Positions 1-8,028 of a stretch of 26,625 bases of DNA are shown here, one piece after another. The DNA lies in IMG/VR virus record IMGVR_UViG_3300030117_004072, positions 1 through 26,625 of that record; one strand, given 5' to 3'. A program made the translations under genes and the position numbers. Origin of the DNA: a virus. Below the pieces are notes generated by a model. The model made no database searches. It was not told the DNA's origin and saw only the letters and a list, made by a program, of their open reading frames with translations. Within the stretch, counting starts at the first letter, position 1, and each line of letters opens with the position of its first letter.

Positions 1-139
1 TGGTGTTTGGCGACCTCCGTTCTTAATTAGCGTCAGGCACTATATCTAGTTAACTGTATTCTCAATAAGGGGTGCTAGATTAGTAAATGAATACACCTAA
101 ATACTGGTCAAAACAAATGTAACGCACTAGGATAGTGGC
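1..139 (+). promoter_or_regulatory. Non-coding leader upstream of the ParB-like gene, weak promoter candidate
   Basis: No convincing ORF is present in these first 139 bases. A possible extended -10 element, TGCTAGATT, lies at 73-81, but no -35 box sits at normal spacing (TTAACT at 50-55 is 20 nt away). An AGGAT at 128-132 could act as the ribosome binding site of the gene starting at 140. The stretch may be the promoter of the rightward late region or the end of an intergenic space cut by the window. No cos-like or pac-like signal is recognisable. Confidence 0.25.
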
Positions 140-781
140 ATGACAGAACAGAAAGTAAACAAAAACTACAATGTTGCAATGGCTCAAAAAATTGAGCTTT
201 GGGATTTAGAAAGGTTGCAACCTTATGAAAAAAATGCAAGAGAACATAGCGAAAAACAGATTGCACAAATAGCAGCAAGCATTGTTGAATTTGGTTTTTT
301 GAATCCTATTTTAGTTGATAGTGATGACGGCATTGTCGCTGGTCATGGTCGGCTGTCTGCTGCAAAAGAATTAGCTTTAGAAGTAGTGCCTGTTGTCGTT
401 TTAGATCATTTAACCGAAAATCAAAAAAAAGCATATATTCTTGTTGATAATAAATTAGCGGAAAATGCTACATGGAATGAAGAGTTGCTTGCTGAAGAAG
501 TAATCAAATTAAACTTGCAAGACTTTGACTTAAATATTTTGGGCTGGACAGAAAATGAGTTAAAAGAAATTATGGAATATGAAGATGATTTTGATGATGG
601 TATTAATGCAACTGATGGTAGTGATGAATTAGACCAAGCAGATACTATGGTCGTTGTAGGTGGATATAGATTTAAACTACCAAGAGAACATTACATGAAA
701 TGGCGGGATGAAATTAGGGCAGATGTAGGTTTTGAAGAAAGTGATGTAAATGCCGAAATTCAAAGGAGGTTAGGTTTTTAA
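140..781 (+). CDS. ParB/Srx-like N-terminal domain protein
   Basis: This 213-aa protein has a ParB/Sulfiredoxin-type domain at residues 18-105, with the hallmark GHGR at 68-71 following a beta-strand rich segment (LNPILVD, DDGIVAGHGR). In many proteobacterial phages and prophages this domain is fused to an adenine-specific DNA methylase, and the run 'DHLTENQKKAYILVDNKLAENATW' region (88-112) is typical of those fusions. Here the methylase is absent. The remainder (113-213) is acidic and unrecognised. The stop codon overlaps the next start as TAATG. An internal Met at residue 14 is an alternative start; the ATG at 140 is preferred because AGGAT lies 7 nt upstream. ParB-like folds can bind or hydrolyse CTP or cleave DNA; the role here is unknown. 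Confidence 0.82.
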   Translation: MTEQKVNKNYNVAMAQKIELWDLERLQPYEKNAREHSEKQIAQIAASIVEFGFLNPILVDSDDGIVAGHGRLSAAKELALEVVPVVVLDHLTENQKKAYILVDNKLAENATWNEELLAEEVIKLNLQDFDLNILGWTENELKEIMEYEDDFDDGINATDGSDELDQADTMVVVGGYRFKLPREHYMKWRDEIRADVGFEESDVNAEIQRRLGF

Positions 782-2310
782 TGACTATTAAGTTAGTGGG
801 GTTAGATGACCTTAACCCCTCCGCATATAATCCTAGAACGGCTGACCCAAAAAGACTAGATATTATTGAACTAAGTTTACGAAAACTAGGATTTGTTTTA
901 CCAGTTTTTGCAGATGCGGAAGGCGAGATATTAAGTGGACACCAAAGACATTTAGTTGCATCAAGAATGGGTTTAAAAAAAATTCCTGTTAGTTTTACAA
1001 AACCACTTGAGTTAAATATAAGAAAATCAATCAACATTGCATTTAACAGAGGAACAAATGACATGGCTGCTGTTGACACCCCAGCATCATTAACTGAAGC
1101 ATTACAAAAAGCAGATGTGTTTGGTCTTGCACAAAAGCTGCCAGATTTGAGCAATGAGGAAATAGAAAAAAGATGTATGAACACAGTTACAAAAAACGTA
1201 AAAGAGCTAACAAAAATAAATAATGGTCGTTGGGTTCAATATGCAAAAAACGCAGCAAGGTCATTAAATAATCATGGAGTCACAATGCCTATTATTTGCA
1301 CAGAAGATGGAATGGTTGTAAATGGATTAGGTCGTTTAGAATTAGCTGCTGAAAAAGGACATAAAACTGTAGAAGTTGTTTATATTACTGAACTTGAAAA
1401 AGAATTTACTTTTGCCATGTTGAACTATTTAACTATGGATTTTAATATTCACGAAAGATATGAGGATATGTTGAGATACAACAGTTTTCGTAGAGCAATG
1501 GCTATTCGTGACTATTTAGGCAGATGTTTTACTTTTGCAATACTGGGAAGAAAATCAAGCAATACATTTGATGTAACAAAACCTAAAAGCAAAAAATTTT
1601 GGATAAAAAATTATGGTTCAACAGTTTTAGATTTTGGTGCGGGATTATTAAGCGAAACAAAACTACTGCAAAGTGTTGGAGTTGATTGTGTACCGTTTGA
1701 GCCGTTTAGATTAACAAAAGGCACATCAGATATTGATAGAGATTTAAGTATAGATACAACAAAAAAATTTTTAGAAAGAGTTGCAAGTGGAGTTGAATTT
1801 AATTCAATATTTTTAAGTGCAATTATGAACAGTGTTCCTTTTTACCAAGATAGGGTTCATATTTTAAAAATTATTGCATCTTTATGTAGTCCTAAAACAA
1901 AAGTCTTTGCGGTCAGTGCATCAACAAAACAGGCGGGTTATAGATTAACAAGTGGTGCTGAATTTATAAACAGGCAAGATAGCAGCCGTTTACAATTTAG
2001 ATTAGATTATGAACCCAGAATAACTATTGCAGATTTTACGGCAGTTCCAAAGGTACAAAAATATCACACACCAGAGGAATGGTACGAGCTTTGGAAGTCA
2101 CAATTTGAAAAGGTAAAAGTTACAGAAAGTGCAAATAATGTTGAATGTATCGCAATAAAAGCGAGGTCAGTAAACCATGAAGAATTAAGTCAGGCACTAG
2201 CATTTGAGTTCAATTTGCCCTATCCTAGTGGTAAGAGGATGAACTTAGTAAACGAAGCTATTACTGCCTTTAGCCAAAGATTGCAGTGCGAACTGCCTAG
2301 CCCAAAATGA
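781..2310 (+). CDS. Two ParB-like domains fused to a methyltransferase-like domain
   Basis: The 509-aa protein appears to have three parts. Residues 5-75 form a ParB-like domain with GHQR at 53-56. Residues 140-205 look like a second, divergent ParB-like copy with NGLGRL at 181-186 in the GxxR position. Residues about 278-460 resemble a class I SAM-dependent methyltransferase: VLDFGAG at 282-288 fits motif I and E307 fits the ribose-binding acid of motif II. Target-recognition or catalytic motifs such as DPPY or NPPF are not seen, so the base or substrate cannot be assigned. The gene overlaps the previous one by 1 nt and the next by 4 nt (ATGA), implying co-translation. It could act in DNA modification or in regulating packaging; this is inference. 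Confidence 0.7.
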   Translation: MTIKLVGLDDLNPSAYNPRTADPKRLDIIELSLRKLGFVLPVFADAEGEILSGHQRHLVASRMGLKKIPVSFTKPLELNIRKSINIAFNRGTNDMAAVDTPASLTEALQKADVFGLAQKLPDLSNEEIEKRCMNTVTKNVKELTKINNGRWVQYAKNAARSLNNHGVTMPIICTEDGMVVNGLGRLELAAEKGHKTVEVVYITELEKEFTFAMLNYLTMDFNIHERYEDMLRYNSFRRAMAIRDYLGRCFTFAILGRKSSNTFDVTKPKSKKFWIKNYGSTVLDFGAGLLSETKLLQSVGVDCVPFEPFRLTKGTSDIDRDLSIDTTKKFLERVASGVEFNSIFLSAIMNSVPFYQDRVHILKIIASLCSPKTKVFAVSASTKQAGYRLTSGAEFINRQDSSRLQFRLDYEPRITIADFTAVPKVQKYHTPEEWYELWKSQFEKVKVTESANNVECIAIKARSVNHEELSQALAFEFNLPYPSGKRMNLVNEAITAFSQRLQCELPSPK

Positions 2311-2780
2311 ACAAAATTATTTTACTTGACCTTAATAGCACATACGCTGAAAATGCGATGCAAGTTCATATTATGCGTAAAGGTATTTATAACGTAAATA
2401 GTGAATTTTATAGAAAGTGGCTTACAAGTTTATTGCGAAAGTATAAAGTCGTTATGCTTACAAGTAGACCCGAATACTATAAAACACAAACCTTAAGACG
2501 TATTAAGGATTTAGAAAAATGGCAACCAGATAACGCTTACTTCAATAAATGGCGATTACCAGCACCAACAGCAAAAGAAAAAATGCTCCATGATTATGTA
2601 TGGCCTGAGTATGGTTACATGGAAGAAACAGAATACATTGCCATTGAAAGTAATTACAAAACTCAAGATATGTTTAGAACACATGGCATCAACGCATATA
2701 CACAGCAAGAAATATACAAAAGTCCACAATTATTAGATGGTGGCAATGCAACAGGCACAAATTTAGAACTAAATTTATGA
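2307..2780 (+). CDS. HAD-like phosphatase-fold protein with altered motif I
   Basis: This 157-aa protein resembles the HAD superfamily. The N-terminus KIILLDLNST (3-12) fits motif I, with D8 as nucleophile, but the usual second Asp is N10. LTSRP (51-55) fits motif II, K90 or K92 may be the motif III lysine, and IAIESN (111-116) sits where motif IV acids usually occur, keeping only one Glu. Phages encode related small proteins, sometimes annotated as polynucleotide kinase 3'-phosphatase-like. The substitutions make classical phosphatase activity uncertain; it may bind nucleotide or use a variant mechanism. The gene overlaps both neighbours by 4 nt (ATGA). Confidence 0.6.
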   Translation: MNKIILLDLNSTYAENAMQVHIMRKGIYNVNSEFYRKWLTSLLRKYKVVMLTSRPEYYKTQTLRRIKDLEKWQPDNAYFNKWRLPAPTAKEKMLHDYVWPEYGYMEETEYIAIESNYKTQDMFRTHGINAYTQQEIYKSPQLLDGGNATGTNLELNL

Positions 2781-3430
2781 AAATACCTAGCGATTGGACA
2801 TTTGAAACAAAAGAGGTCGCCACAAAATTTGACCGCCATGTTCGTGAGCAGTTGCCATTTTATGAACTTGCGACAAATGCAATAGGTCATGTTGCCAGAC
2901 ATTACATACCAGAAAATGGATTAATTTATGACTATGGTGCAGCTACAGGAAATATTGGCAGAACACTTGCACCGATATTAAAAAAAAGAAATGCAAATCT
3001 AGTAGGCATTGAACCTTCGCAAGCAATGATTGATATTTATGATGCACCTGGCGATGTGATTTGTTCAAAAGCAGAAGATTTTATACCAGAAAACTTTGAT
3101 TTAGCGATATTATTTCTAACTTTGATGTTTGTTGAACCTTGCAAAAGACTTAGATTAATGAAATTACTGCGAAATAAGTGCAAATTAGGCGGTGCTATTG
3201 TTGTTTTTGACAAATTAGAGCCAATTAGCGGTTATCCAGCAACAATTTTTTACAGATTAACTCTTGCGGGTAAAAAAGCTGCTGGAACTGACGCAAACGA
3301 AATTATTGAAAAGGAATTAAGCTTGAGTGGGGTACAAAGACCAATTACCGAATATCAATTAGGTGGAGATAGTCATTTGTGGTTTAAATATGGCGATTTC
3401 GGTGGTTGGTTGATTGAAAAAGAGGTTTAA
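2777..3430 (+). CDS. Class I SAM-dependent methyltransferase, CmoA-like
   Basis: The 217-aa protein has a class I methyltransferase fold. Motif I is YDYGAATGNIG (51-61), followed by an acidic residue at E79 (VGIEPS). The N-terminal arrangement (W7-T-F, ATKFDRHV, PFYE, then about 20 residues to motif I) recalls CmoA, the carboxy-SAM synthase of tRNA wobble-uridine modification, and its phage homologues. The phage substrate is not evident. No membrane segment is seen. It overlaps the HAD-like gene by 4 nt and ends 3 nt before the small terminase gene, so it probably belongs to the same transcript. The methyltransferase fold is confident; the precise reaction is not. Confidence 0.75.
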   Translation: MKIPSDWTFETKEVATKFDRHVREQLPFYELATNAIGHVARHYIPENGLIYDYGAATGNIGRTLAPILKKRNANLVGIEPSQAMIDIYDAPGDVICSKAEDFIPENFDLAILFLTLMFVEPCKRLRLMKLLRNKCKLGGAIVVFDKLEPISGYPATIFYRLTLAGKKAAGTDANEIIEKELSLSGVQRPITEYQLGGDSHLWFKYGDFGGWLIEKEV

Positions 3431-3433
3431 ATC

Positions 3434-3934
3434 ATGGATGCAAAAGCTTATGCAGAACATAGAGGTGTTTCAAAAGCTATGGTCACAAAATATCTGCAAA
3501 ATGGTTTTATTCCAAGTGCAAAACAAATTGGTAGAAAATGGTATATAGATGCTGATAAAGCAGATGAAGAACTTAATGCTGCATTAGGTAGAGATCAAAG
3601 TAAAGAACCAAAAATAAAACCCAGCGAATATATTGATAAATCACAAAAAACACCATTGCCTTCGTTAGCAGCAAACAGAGCAATTAAAGAAATGTATGCA
3701 GCTAGAATAAGTAAACTTGAGTTTGAAGAAAGGTCAAAAAAATTAGTACCTTTAGACCAGTTAAAACTTGAGTTATCAAAGTTGCATTTATCAGTTAGGG
3801 ATAATTTACGAACAATACCTGATAGGATTGCACCGATAGTTGCTGCTGAAACAGACCCAGCTAGAATACACTCAATAATTTCATCAGAAATTAGAGATTG
3901 CTTGGAGGGGCTTAAAACTATTGACATTAGTTAA
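3434..3934 (+). CDS. terS: Terminase small subunit, Nu1-like
   Basis: This 166-aa protein has an N-terminal winged-helix segment at residues 1-50 (SKAMVTKYL...QIGRKWYI), like the DNA-binding head of lambda Nu1 and related phage packaging proteins. The middle (73-105) carries the 'PSLAANRAIKEMYAARISKLEFEE' type helix seen in Nu1-family small terminases, and the C-terminal half is helical with 'IPDRIAP', 'AAETDP' and 'EIRDCLEGL'. It lies immediately before the large subunit and overlaps it by 14 nt. It should recognise the packaging site and recruit TerL. Classification rests on the motifs together with position. Confidence 0.85.
   Translation: MDAKAYAEHRGVSKAMVTKYLQNGFIPSAKQIGRKWYIDADKADEELNAALGRDQSKEPKIKPSEYIDKSQKTPLPSLAANRAIKEMYAARISKLEFEERSKKLVPLDQLKLELSKLHLSVRDNLRTIPDRIAPIVAAETDPARIHSIISSEIRDCLEGLKTIDIS
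3904..3910 (+). promoter_or_regulatory. Strong ribosome binding site supporting a TTG start
   Basis: GGAGGGG lies 10 nt before the TTG at 3921, inside the end of the small terminase gene. It settles the start of the large subunit: the first in-frame ATG (residue 56) would remove the conserved N-terminal WSERHR and PGQW segment of GpA-type terminases. Confidence 0.7.
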
Positions 3935-5801
3935 AGACCTAATTAAAGATTGCATAAATTGTTTGCAATTTGAAGAACCTTTGAATGTAAGTCAATGGTC
4001 AGAAAGGCATAGAGTATTAAGTTCAAAAGCCAGTAGTGAACCTGGTCAATGGAAAAATAAAAGAACACCATATTTAATTGAACCTATGGATTGTTTGTCA
4101 ACGGATAATCCTATACAACGTGTCGTTTTACAATTTGCATCGCAACTTGGAAAAACAGAATGTGGGTCAAATTGGCTCGGCTATGTTATAAGTCATTCGC
4201 CAGGTGCAATGTTGATGGTTCAACCTACTTTAGAAATGGCAAAAAGATTAAGTAGACAAAGGTTAGAAGGGCTTATTAATGAAACACCAATTTTGGCAGA
4301 TTTAGTTGCACCTTCACGAAGCAGAGATAGTGGAAATACAATGTTTTCAAAAGATTTTCCTGGCGGAATAATGGTTTTGACAGGAGCAAACTCAGCAGTG
4401 GGTTTACGTTCTATGCCTTGTCGCTATATTTTTATGGATGAAATTGATTCATTTCCAAGTGACCTTGATAACGAGGGAGATGCTGTAAGCCTTGCAGAAA
4501 AAAGAAGTATGACATTTAGTAGAAGAAAAATATTATTAACATCTACACCAACTATTAGAGATTTAAGTCGTATTGAACAAGAGTATTTAGAAAGTGACCA
4601 AAGACGTTATTATATTCCTTGCCCTTTGTGTGGCGAATATCAATATTTAAAATGGTCACAAATTAAATGGGAGGACAATAACCCGAAAACTGTTAAATAT
4701 GAATGTGAACATTGCAATGAAAAATTTGAAGAAAAACATAAGCCAAGATTTTTAGAAAAAGGAGAATGGCGAGCTACTGCTCCAAGTGATGGTAAAACTG
4801 CTGGATTTCATTTAAACGGACTATATTCTCCATTAGGTTGGAAAAGTTGGGAAGAAATCGTAAGCGATTTTATTAAAGCAAAAAGTGATGCTCCTAGACT
4901 AAAAAGTTTTGTGAACACAGTACTGGGAGAAACTTGGGAAGAAGATTACGCAGCTAAAGTTGGTACAGATGTACTAATGGAAAGGGTTGAGTCTTATGAG
5001 TCTAATTTGATACCAGAAAAAGCTGTAATACTGACAGCAGGGGTTGACGTACAAGATAATAGACTTGCGGTATCTGTTTGGGGTTGGGGTCGTGGCGAAG
5101 AAGGCTGGCTTATAGACCATCAAGAAATTTATGGCGATCCTGGCGGAATGGAATTATGGAAACAATTAGATCAACTATTACTTAGACCTTTTAGGCATGA
5201 ATTAGGAAATCAATTTAAACCAGATATAATTGCTGTTGACTCAGGTGGTCATTTTACTTCAGAAGTTTATGCCTACACTAGAGATCGCAGAAAGCATGGT
5301 GTCATTGCGATCAAAGGTGCGAGTATAAAAGATAAACCTCCAATAGGCAAAGGAAAAAAATTAGATTTAAACTGGAAAGGCAGAACAATAAAACAGGGTG
5401 CTGAATTATTTACAGTTGGAACAGATACAATAAAAACAACATTATTTTCAAGGTTACGTCATAATGATGTTGGGGCGGGTTATCTTCATTTCAACGTAAA
5501 TGCAGATGAAGAATATTTCAAACAATTAACAGCAGAAAAACAGGTTATTAGATATGTAAAAGGTTTCCCAGTTCGTGAGTGGGTTAAGAAATCTTCAGCT
5601 AGAAACGAAGCTCTTGACACGCTTGTTTATTCTTATGCAGCACTTCATAGACTTTATCAAAAGCGAGATAGAAGAACAATTTGGGATAATTATGAAGAAA
5701 GAGGGCGAATTAAGGGCAAAATAAAGGATGATAAGACCTATTTAGATGAGTTAAGATATAAAAAGAAGGCTCAAAAGCCTAAATTCGTTTCTCAATGGTA
5801 A
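3921..5801 (+). CDS. terL: Terminase large subunit, GpA family
   Basis: This 626-aa protein is the packaging motor of the lambda GpA type. The conserved N-terminal W-S-E-R-H-R and PGQW (26-44) are followed by a Walker A-like SQLGKTE (74-80), Walker B FMDEID (171-176) and coupling motif TSTPT (207-211). A four-cysteine cluster (C234, C237, C262, C265) resembles the zinc-ribbon-like insertion of this family. The C-terminal nuclease is marked by GVDVQDNR (D376), AVDSGG (D440) and NEALDT (D566). Length is normal for the family. Translation starts at TTG with a strong upstream GGAGGGG and overlaps the small subunit by 14 nt. Lambda-type GpA enzymes usually cut at cos sites, but no cos site is recognisable here. 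Confidence 0.95.
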   Translation: MTLVKDLIKDCINCLQFEEPLNVSQWSERHRVLSSKASSEPGQWKNKRTPYLIEPMDCLSTDNPIQRVVLQFASQLGKTECGSNWLGYVISHSPGAMLMVQPTLEMAKRLSRQRLEGLINETPILADLVAPSRSRDSGNTMFSKDFPGGIMVLTGANSAVGLRSMPCRYIFMDEIDSFPSDLDNEGDAVSLAEKRSMTFSRRKILLTSTPTIRDLSRIEQEYLESDQRRYYIPCPLCGEYQYLKWSQIKWEDNNPKTVKYECEHCNEKFEEKHKPRFLEKGEWRATAPSDGKTAGFHLNGLYSPLGWKSWEEIVSDFIKAKSDAPRLKSFVNTVLGETWEEDYAAKVGTDVLMERVESYESNLIPEKAVILTAGVDVQDNRLAVSVWGWGRGEEGWLIDHQEIYGDPGGMELWKQLDQLLLRPFRHELGNQFKPDIIAVDSGGHFTSEVYAYTRDRRKHGVIAIKGASIKDKPPIGKGKKLDLNWKGRTIKQGAELFTVGTDTIKTTLFSRLRHNDVGAGYLHFNVNADEEYFKQLTAEKQVIRYVKGFPVREWVKKSSARNEALDTLVYSYAALHRLYQKRDRRTIWDNYEERGRIKGKIKDDKTYLDELRYKKKAQKPKFVSQW

Positions 5802-5804
5802 AAC

Positions 5805-6383
5805 GTGACCTTTCCTAAAAAATTCTTCGCTGGCGATATTGTTCAATGGCGATTAGATGCAACTACTGACACATTTGGCGACCCAATCAGCAGCCCTGAT
5901 TGGTCAGTTATTTATTATTTAAGAACTAATACAAATGCTGAAGGTGCAACTGTAAACAGTTCAGCTTATGGAACTGGTTTTGCTTTTGAAATAGCTCCAG
6001 CAACTACAGCAAATTTTGATGCTGGTAGTTGGTTTTATCAAGCGGTAGCAAATGAAAGCGGAAACAAAAAACAAACAATAGCAAGCGGAAGATTTGAAGT
6101 TTTAGCATCAAGAGCATATACAGGCACTCCCGCAGCTTTAGATGGAAGAACACAACTTAAAAAAGATTTTGATGCTATAGAAGCTGCAATAAGAGCAATT
6201 ATTGATGGTGGTGTTGTTCAAGAATATAAAATTGGAAGTCGTGATGTTAAAAAATATGATTTAACTGAACTAATAATGTTGCGAGATAAATATAAAGGTA
6301 TGTTAGTTCGTGAGCAAAAAGCTGAAATGATTGCAAACGGTCTTGGTAATCCACATAATTTATATATTCGCAATAGAGGTTAA
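5805..6383 (+). CDS. Probable head-tail connector: beta domain fused to gpW-like C-terminus
   Basis: The 192-aa protein starts at GTG 3 nt after the terminase stop; no clear Shine-Dalgarno and no earlier ATG exist in frame. Residues 1-103 are beta-rich and look like a single Ig-like or fibre-type sandwich (DWSVIYYLR, SWFYQAVAN, SGRFEVLAS). Residues 112-192 form a helical region with 'IDGGVVQEYKIGSRDVKKYDL' features and a following helix, the pattern of gpW-like neck proteins (two helices with a small beta hairpin). Lambda W occupies the same terminase-portal position. The fusion is longer than lambda gpW (68 aa). Function is inferred from position plus the C-terminal pattern. Confidence 0.6.
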   Translation: MTFPKKFFAGDIVQWRLDATTDTFGDPISSPDWSVIYYLRTNTNAEGATVNSSAYGTGFAFEIAPATTANFDAGSWFYQAVANESGNKKQTIASGRFEVLASRAYTGTPAALDGRTQLKKDFDAIEAAIRAIIDGGVVQEYKIGSRDVKKYDLTELIMLRDKYKGMLVREQKAEMIANGLGNPHNLYIRNRG

Positions 6384-6385
6384 TC

Positions 6386-7858
6386 ATGGCTTGGCATACT
6401 CCTTTTACTAGACTTTTTACTCAAGAGCAAAAAGTACAAAAATTAAAAAGACGCAGATACGCAGGGGCAGCAATTTCACGTTTAACTGATGGATGGGTCA
6501 CAGGTAACACTTCAGCAGATGCGGAAATTAAGACGAGTTTACGCAAATTAAGAGATCGTAGCCGTCAATTATGCCGAGATAACCCCTATGCAAAGCAAGC
6601 TAAGAGAACAACACAAATAAATGTTATTGGTCAGGGTGTAAAACTTCAATGCTTAGTTCCAGCTATTAGAGGTGGGAAAAAAGATAAAAAATTAAGCATG
6701 ATGATTGAAAAAGCATGGAGAGAATGGTGTAAAAGAGATCATTGTGATGTTTCTGGTCAAAAAAGTTTTTTTATGTTGGAAAACATGATGGTTGGAGCTT
6801 TAGTTGAGAGTGGTGAGGTATTTTTTAGAATTGTTAGAAAGAAATTTGGCAGAAGTAAAGTAGGACTTGCTTTAGAGATTATTGAAGCTGATTTATGTGA
6901 TGACGAATATCAAGGAAAAGTTTTACGAAAAGGCAATGAGTGGAGAATGGGTATCGAAGTTGATAAGTTTGGAAGGCCACAACGATATGCTTTTCTAAAT
7001 CGACATCCTGGCGATTATTGGTTTCAAGATGCTTATGTTGATAAAAGACATACAATAATTAATGCAAATGAAATAATCCATTTATTTTTACCAGAAAGAC
7101 CAGGTCAAAATCGTGGTGTTCCATTTTTTAGCTCAATAATGGATGATATGCACCAACTCGCTGGTTATGAAAGTGCAGCCGTCATTCGTGCGAGGGCAGG
7201 GGCTTCATTAATGGGTTTCATAAGTTCAAGTGAAGGCGAGCTTGAAGCTGATGATGTAGAAGCAGAACAAAGACTTACAGATTTTGAAGCTGGAGTTTTT
7301 AAATATCTAAATCCTGGCGAAGAAATAACAGTTCCAAATATAAGCAGTCCTGACGCACAATATGAAGGTTTTGTGAGAGCAAAAATTAGAAGGTTTGCAT
7401 CTGGTTTAGGTTGCAGTTATGAAACTATAAGTCGTGATTTTAGTGAAACAAATTACAGTAGTTCACGATTAAGTTTGCTTGAAGATAGAGAACATTGGAA
7501 AATGCTTCAAACATATTTTGTAGAGAATTTTCATCAACGTATTTTTGAAGAATTTTTAGATGCTGCCGTTTTATCAGGAGTTTTAAAATTACCAGATTAT
7601 GAGTTAATGCCAGAAAGGTATTTATCTCCAAGATGGCAGACAAGAGGTTGGAGTTGGGTTGACCCTAAAAAAGAAATTGAAGCATTTAGACTTGGAGAAG
7701 CTGCTGGATATTATACGAAGTCACAAATAATGAGTATGTTAGGAAAAGATTTTGATGATAACGTAGATCAAATTAGGGCAGAAAAAGAAACTTTAAAGGA
7801 TGCTGGAGTACAATTAGACCTTGATTTAGACGGTTCAACGGCAATTAGTGGAGATTAA
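6386..7858 (+). CDS. Portal protein, lambda gpB family
   Basis: This 490-aa protein is a lambda-type portal. The N-terminus has the family's 'R.R...RDNPYAKQA....I.VIGQGVKLQ' pattern (about 55-90), followed by W-x-x-W-C helices, then IIHLF.PERPGQNRGVPFFS (about 232-250) and 'GLGCSYETISRDFSETNYSSSR' type residues (about 345-366), which are conserved in portals of this class. It should form the dodecameric vertex for DNA entry and tail attachment. It lacks the C-terminal C/Nu3 protease-scaffold arrangement of lambda; the protease here lies in the downstream fused gene. Its TAA stop shares the TTAA palindrome with the stop of a convergent small gene. AGAGG precedes its start at 6386. Confidence 0.95.
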   Translation: MAWHTPFTRLFTQEQKVQKLKRRRYAGAAISRLTDGWVTGNTSADAEIKTSLRKLRDRSRQLCRDNPYAKQAKRTTQINVIGQGVKLQCLVPAIRGGKKDKKLSMMIEKAWREWCKRDHCDVSGQKSFFMLENMMVGALVESGEVFFRIVRKKFGRSKVGLALEIIEADLCDDEYQGKVLRKGNEWRMGIEVDKFGRPQRYAFLNRHPGDYWFQDAYVDKRHTIINANEIIHLFLPERPGQNRGVPFFSSIMDDMHQLAGYESAAVIRARAGASLMGFISSSEGELEADDVEAEQRLTDFEAGVFKYLNPGEEITVPNISSPDAQYEGFVRAKIRRFASGLGCSYETISRDFSETNYSSSRLSLLEDREHWKMLQTYFVENFHQRIFEEFLDAAVLSGVLKLPDYELMPERYLSPRWQTRGWSWVDPKKEIEAFRLGEAAGYYTKSQIMSMLGKDFDDNVDQIRAEKETLKDAGVQLDLDLDGSTAISGD

Positions 7859-8028
7859 GGCTTTTCTTTAAGCCATTGATCTAAAAAATATTCTTTTAAT
7901 GCTTGTTTCCTTTCTTCTCGTTTTTTCTCTGCAATAATATGCAAACGTAAACTTCTTAAAAAGTTCATTCGTGCAAAATGGGTCATGTTTTGCCAATTTG
8001 TTTCAGCTACTCTTACAAAATCATCCAT
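7855..8028 (-). CDS. Small basic helical protein (57 aa), hypothetical
   Basis: A complete minus-strand ORF of 57 residues starts at ATG (8028-8026), overlapping the stop of the upstream minus gene as TAATG, and ends at TAA (7857-7855). It begins MDDFVRVAET, contains FARMNFLRSLRLHII, a charged run EKKREERKQALKEYF and ends in KEKP. Predicted structure is mostly helix, with no signal peptide or membrane span. It is the third gene of the minus-strand cassette, and the coupled start supports it being real. Its stop overlaps the portal stop on the other strand. No family is recognised. Confidence 0.6.
   Translation of the reverse strand: MDDFVRVAETNWQNMTHFARMNFLRSLRLHIIAEKKREERKQALKEYFLDQWLKEKP

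Noticed and set aside
32-42. GTCAGGCACTA repeated at 32-42 and 2189-2199 as a possible att or packaging repeat
   Set aside because: Only 11 nt, not within inverted or iterated structure, and the second copy lies in coding sequence; chance is an adequate explanation.
714-1184. Minus-strand ORF of 156 codons opposite the ParB-methyltransferase fusion
   Set aside because: It is a shadow of two real overlapping plus-strand genes with clear domains, and it has no family pattern.
7859-7874. Inverted repeat GGCTT/AAGCC as a bidirectional terminator after the portal gene
   Set aside because: Only 5 bp, no T run on the plus side, and it lies inside the 57-aa minus gene.
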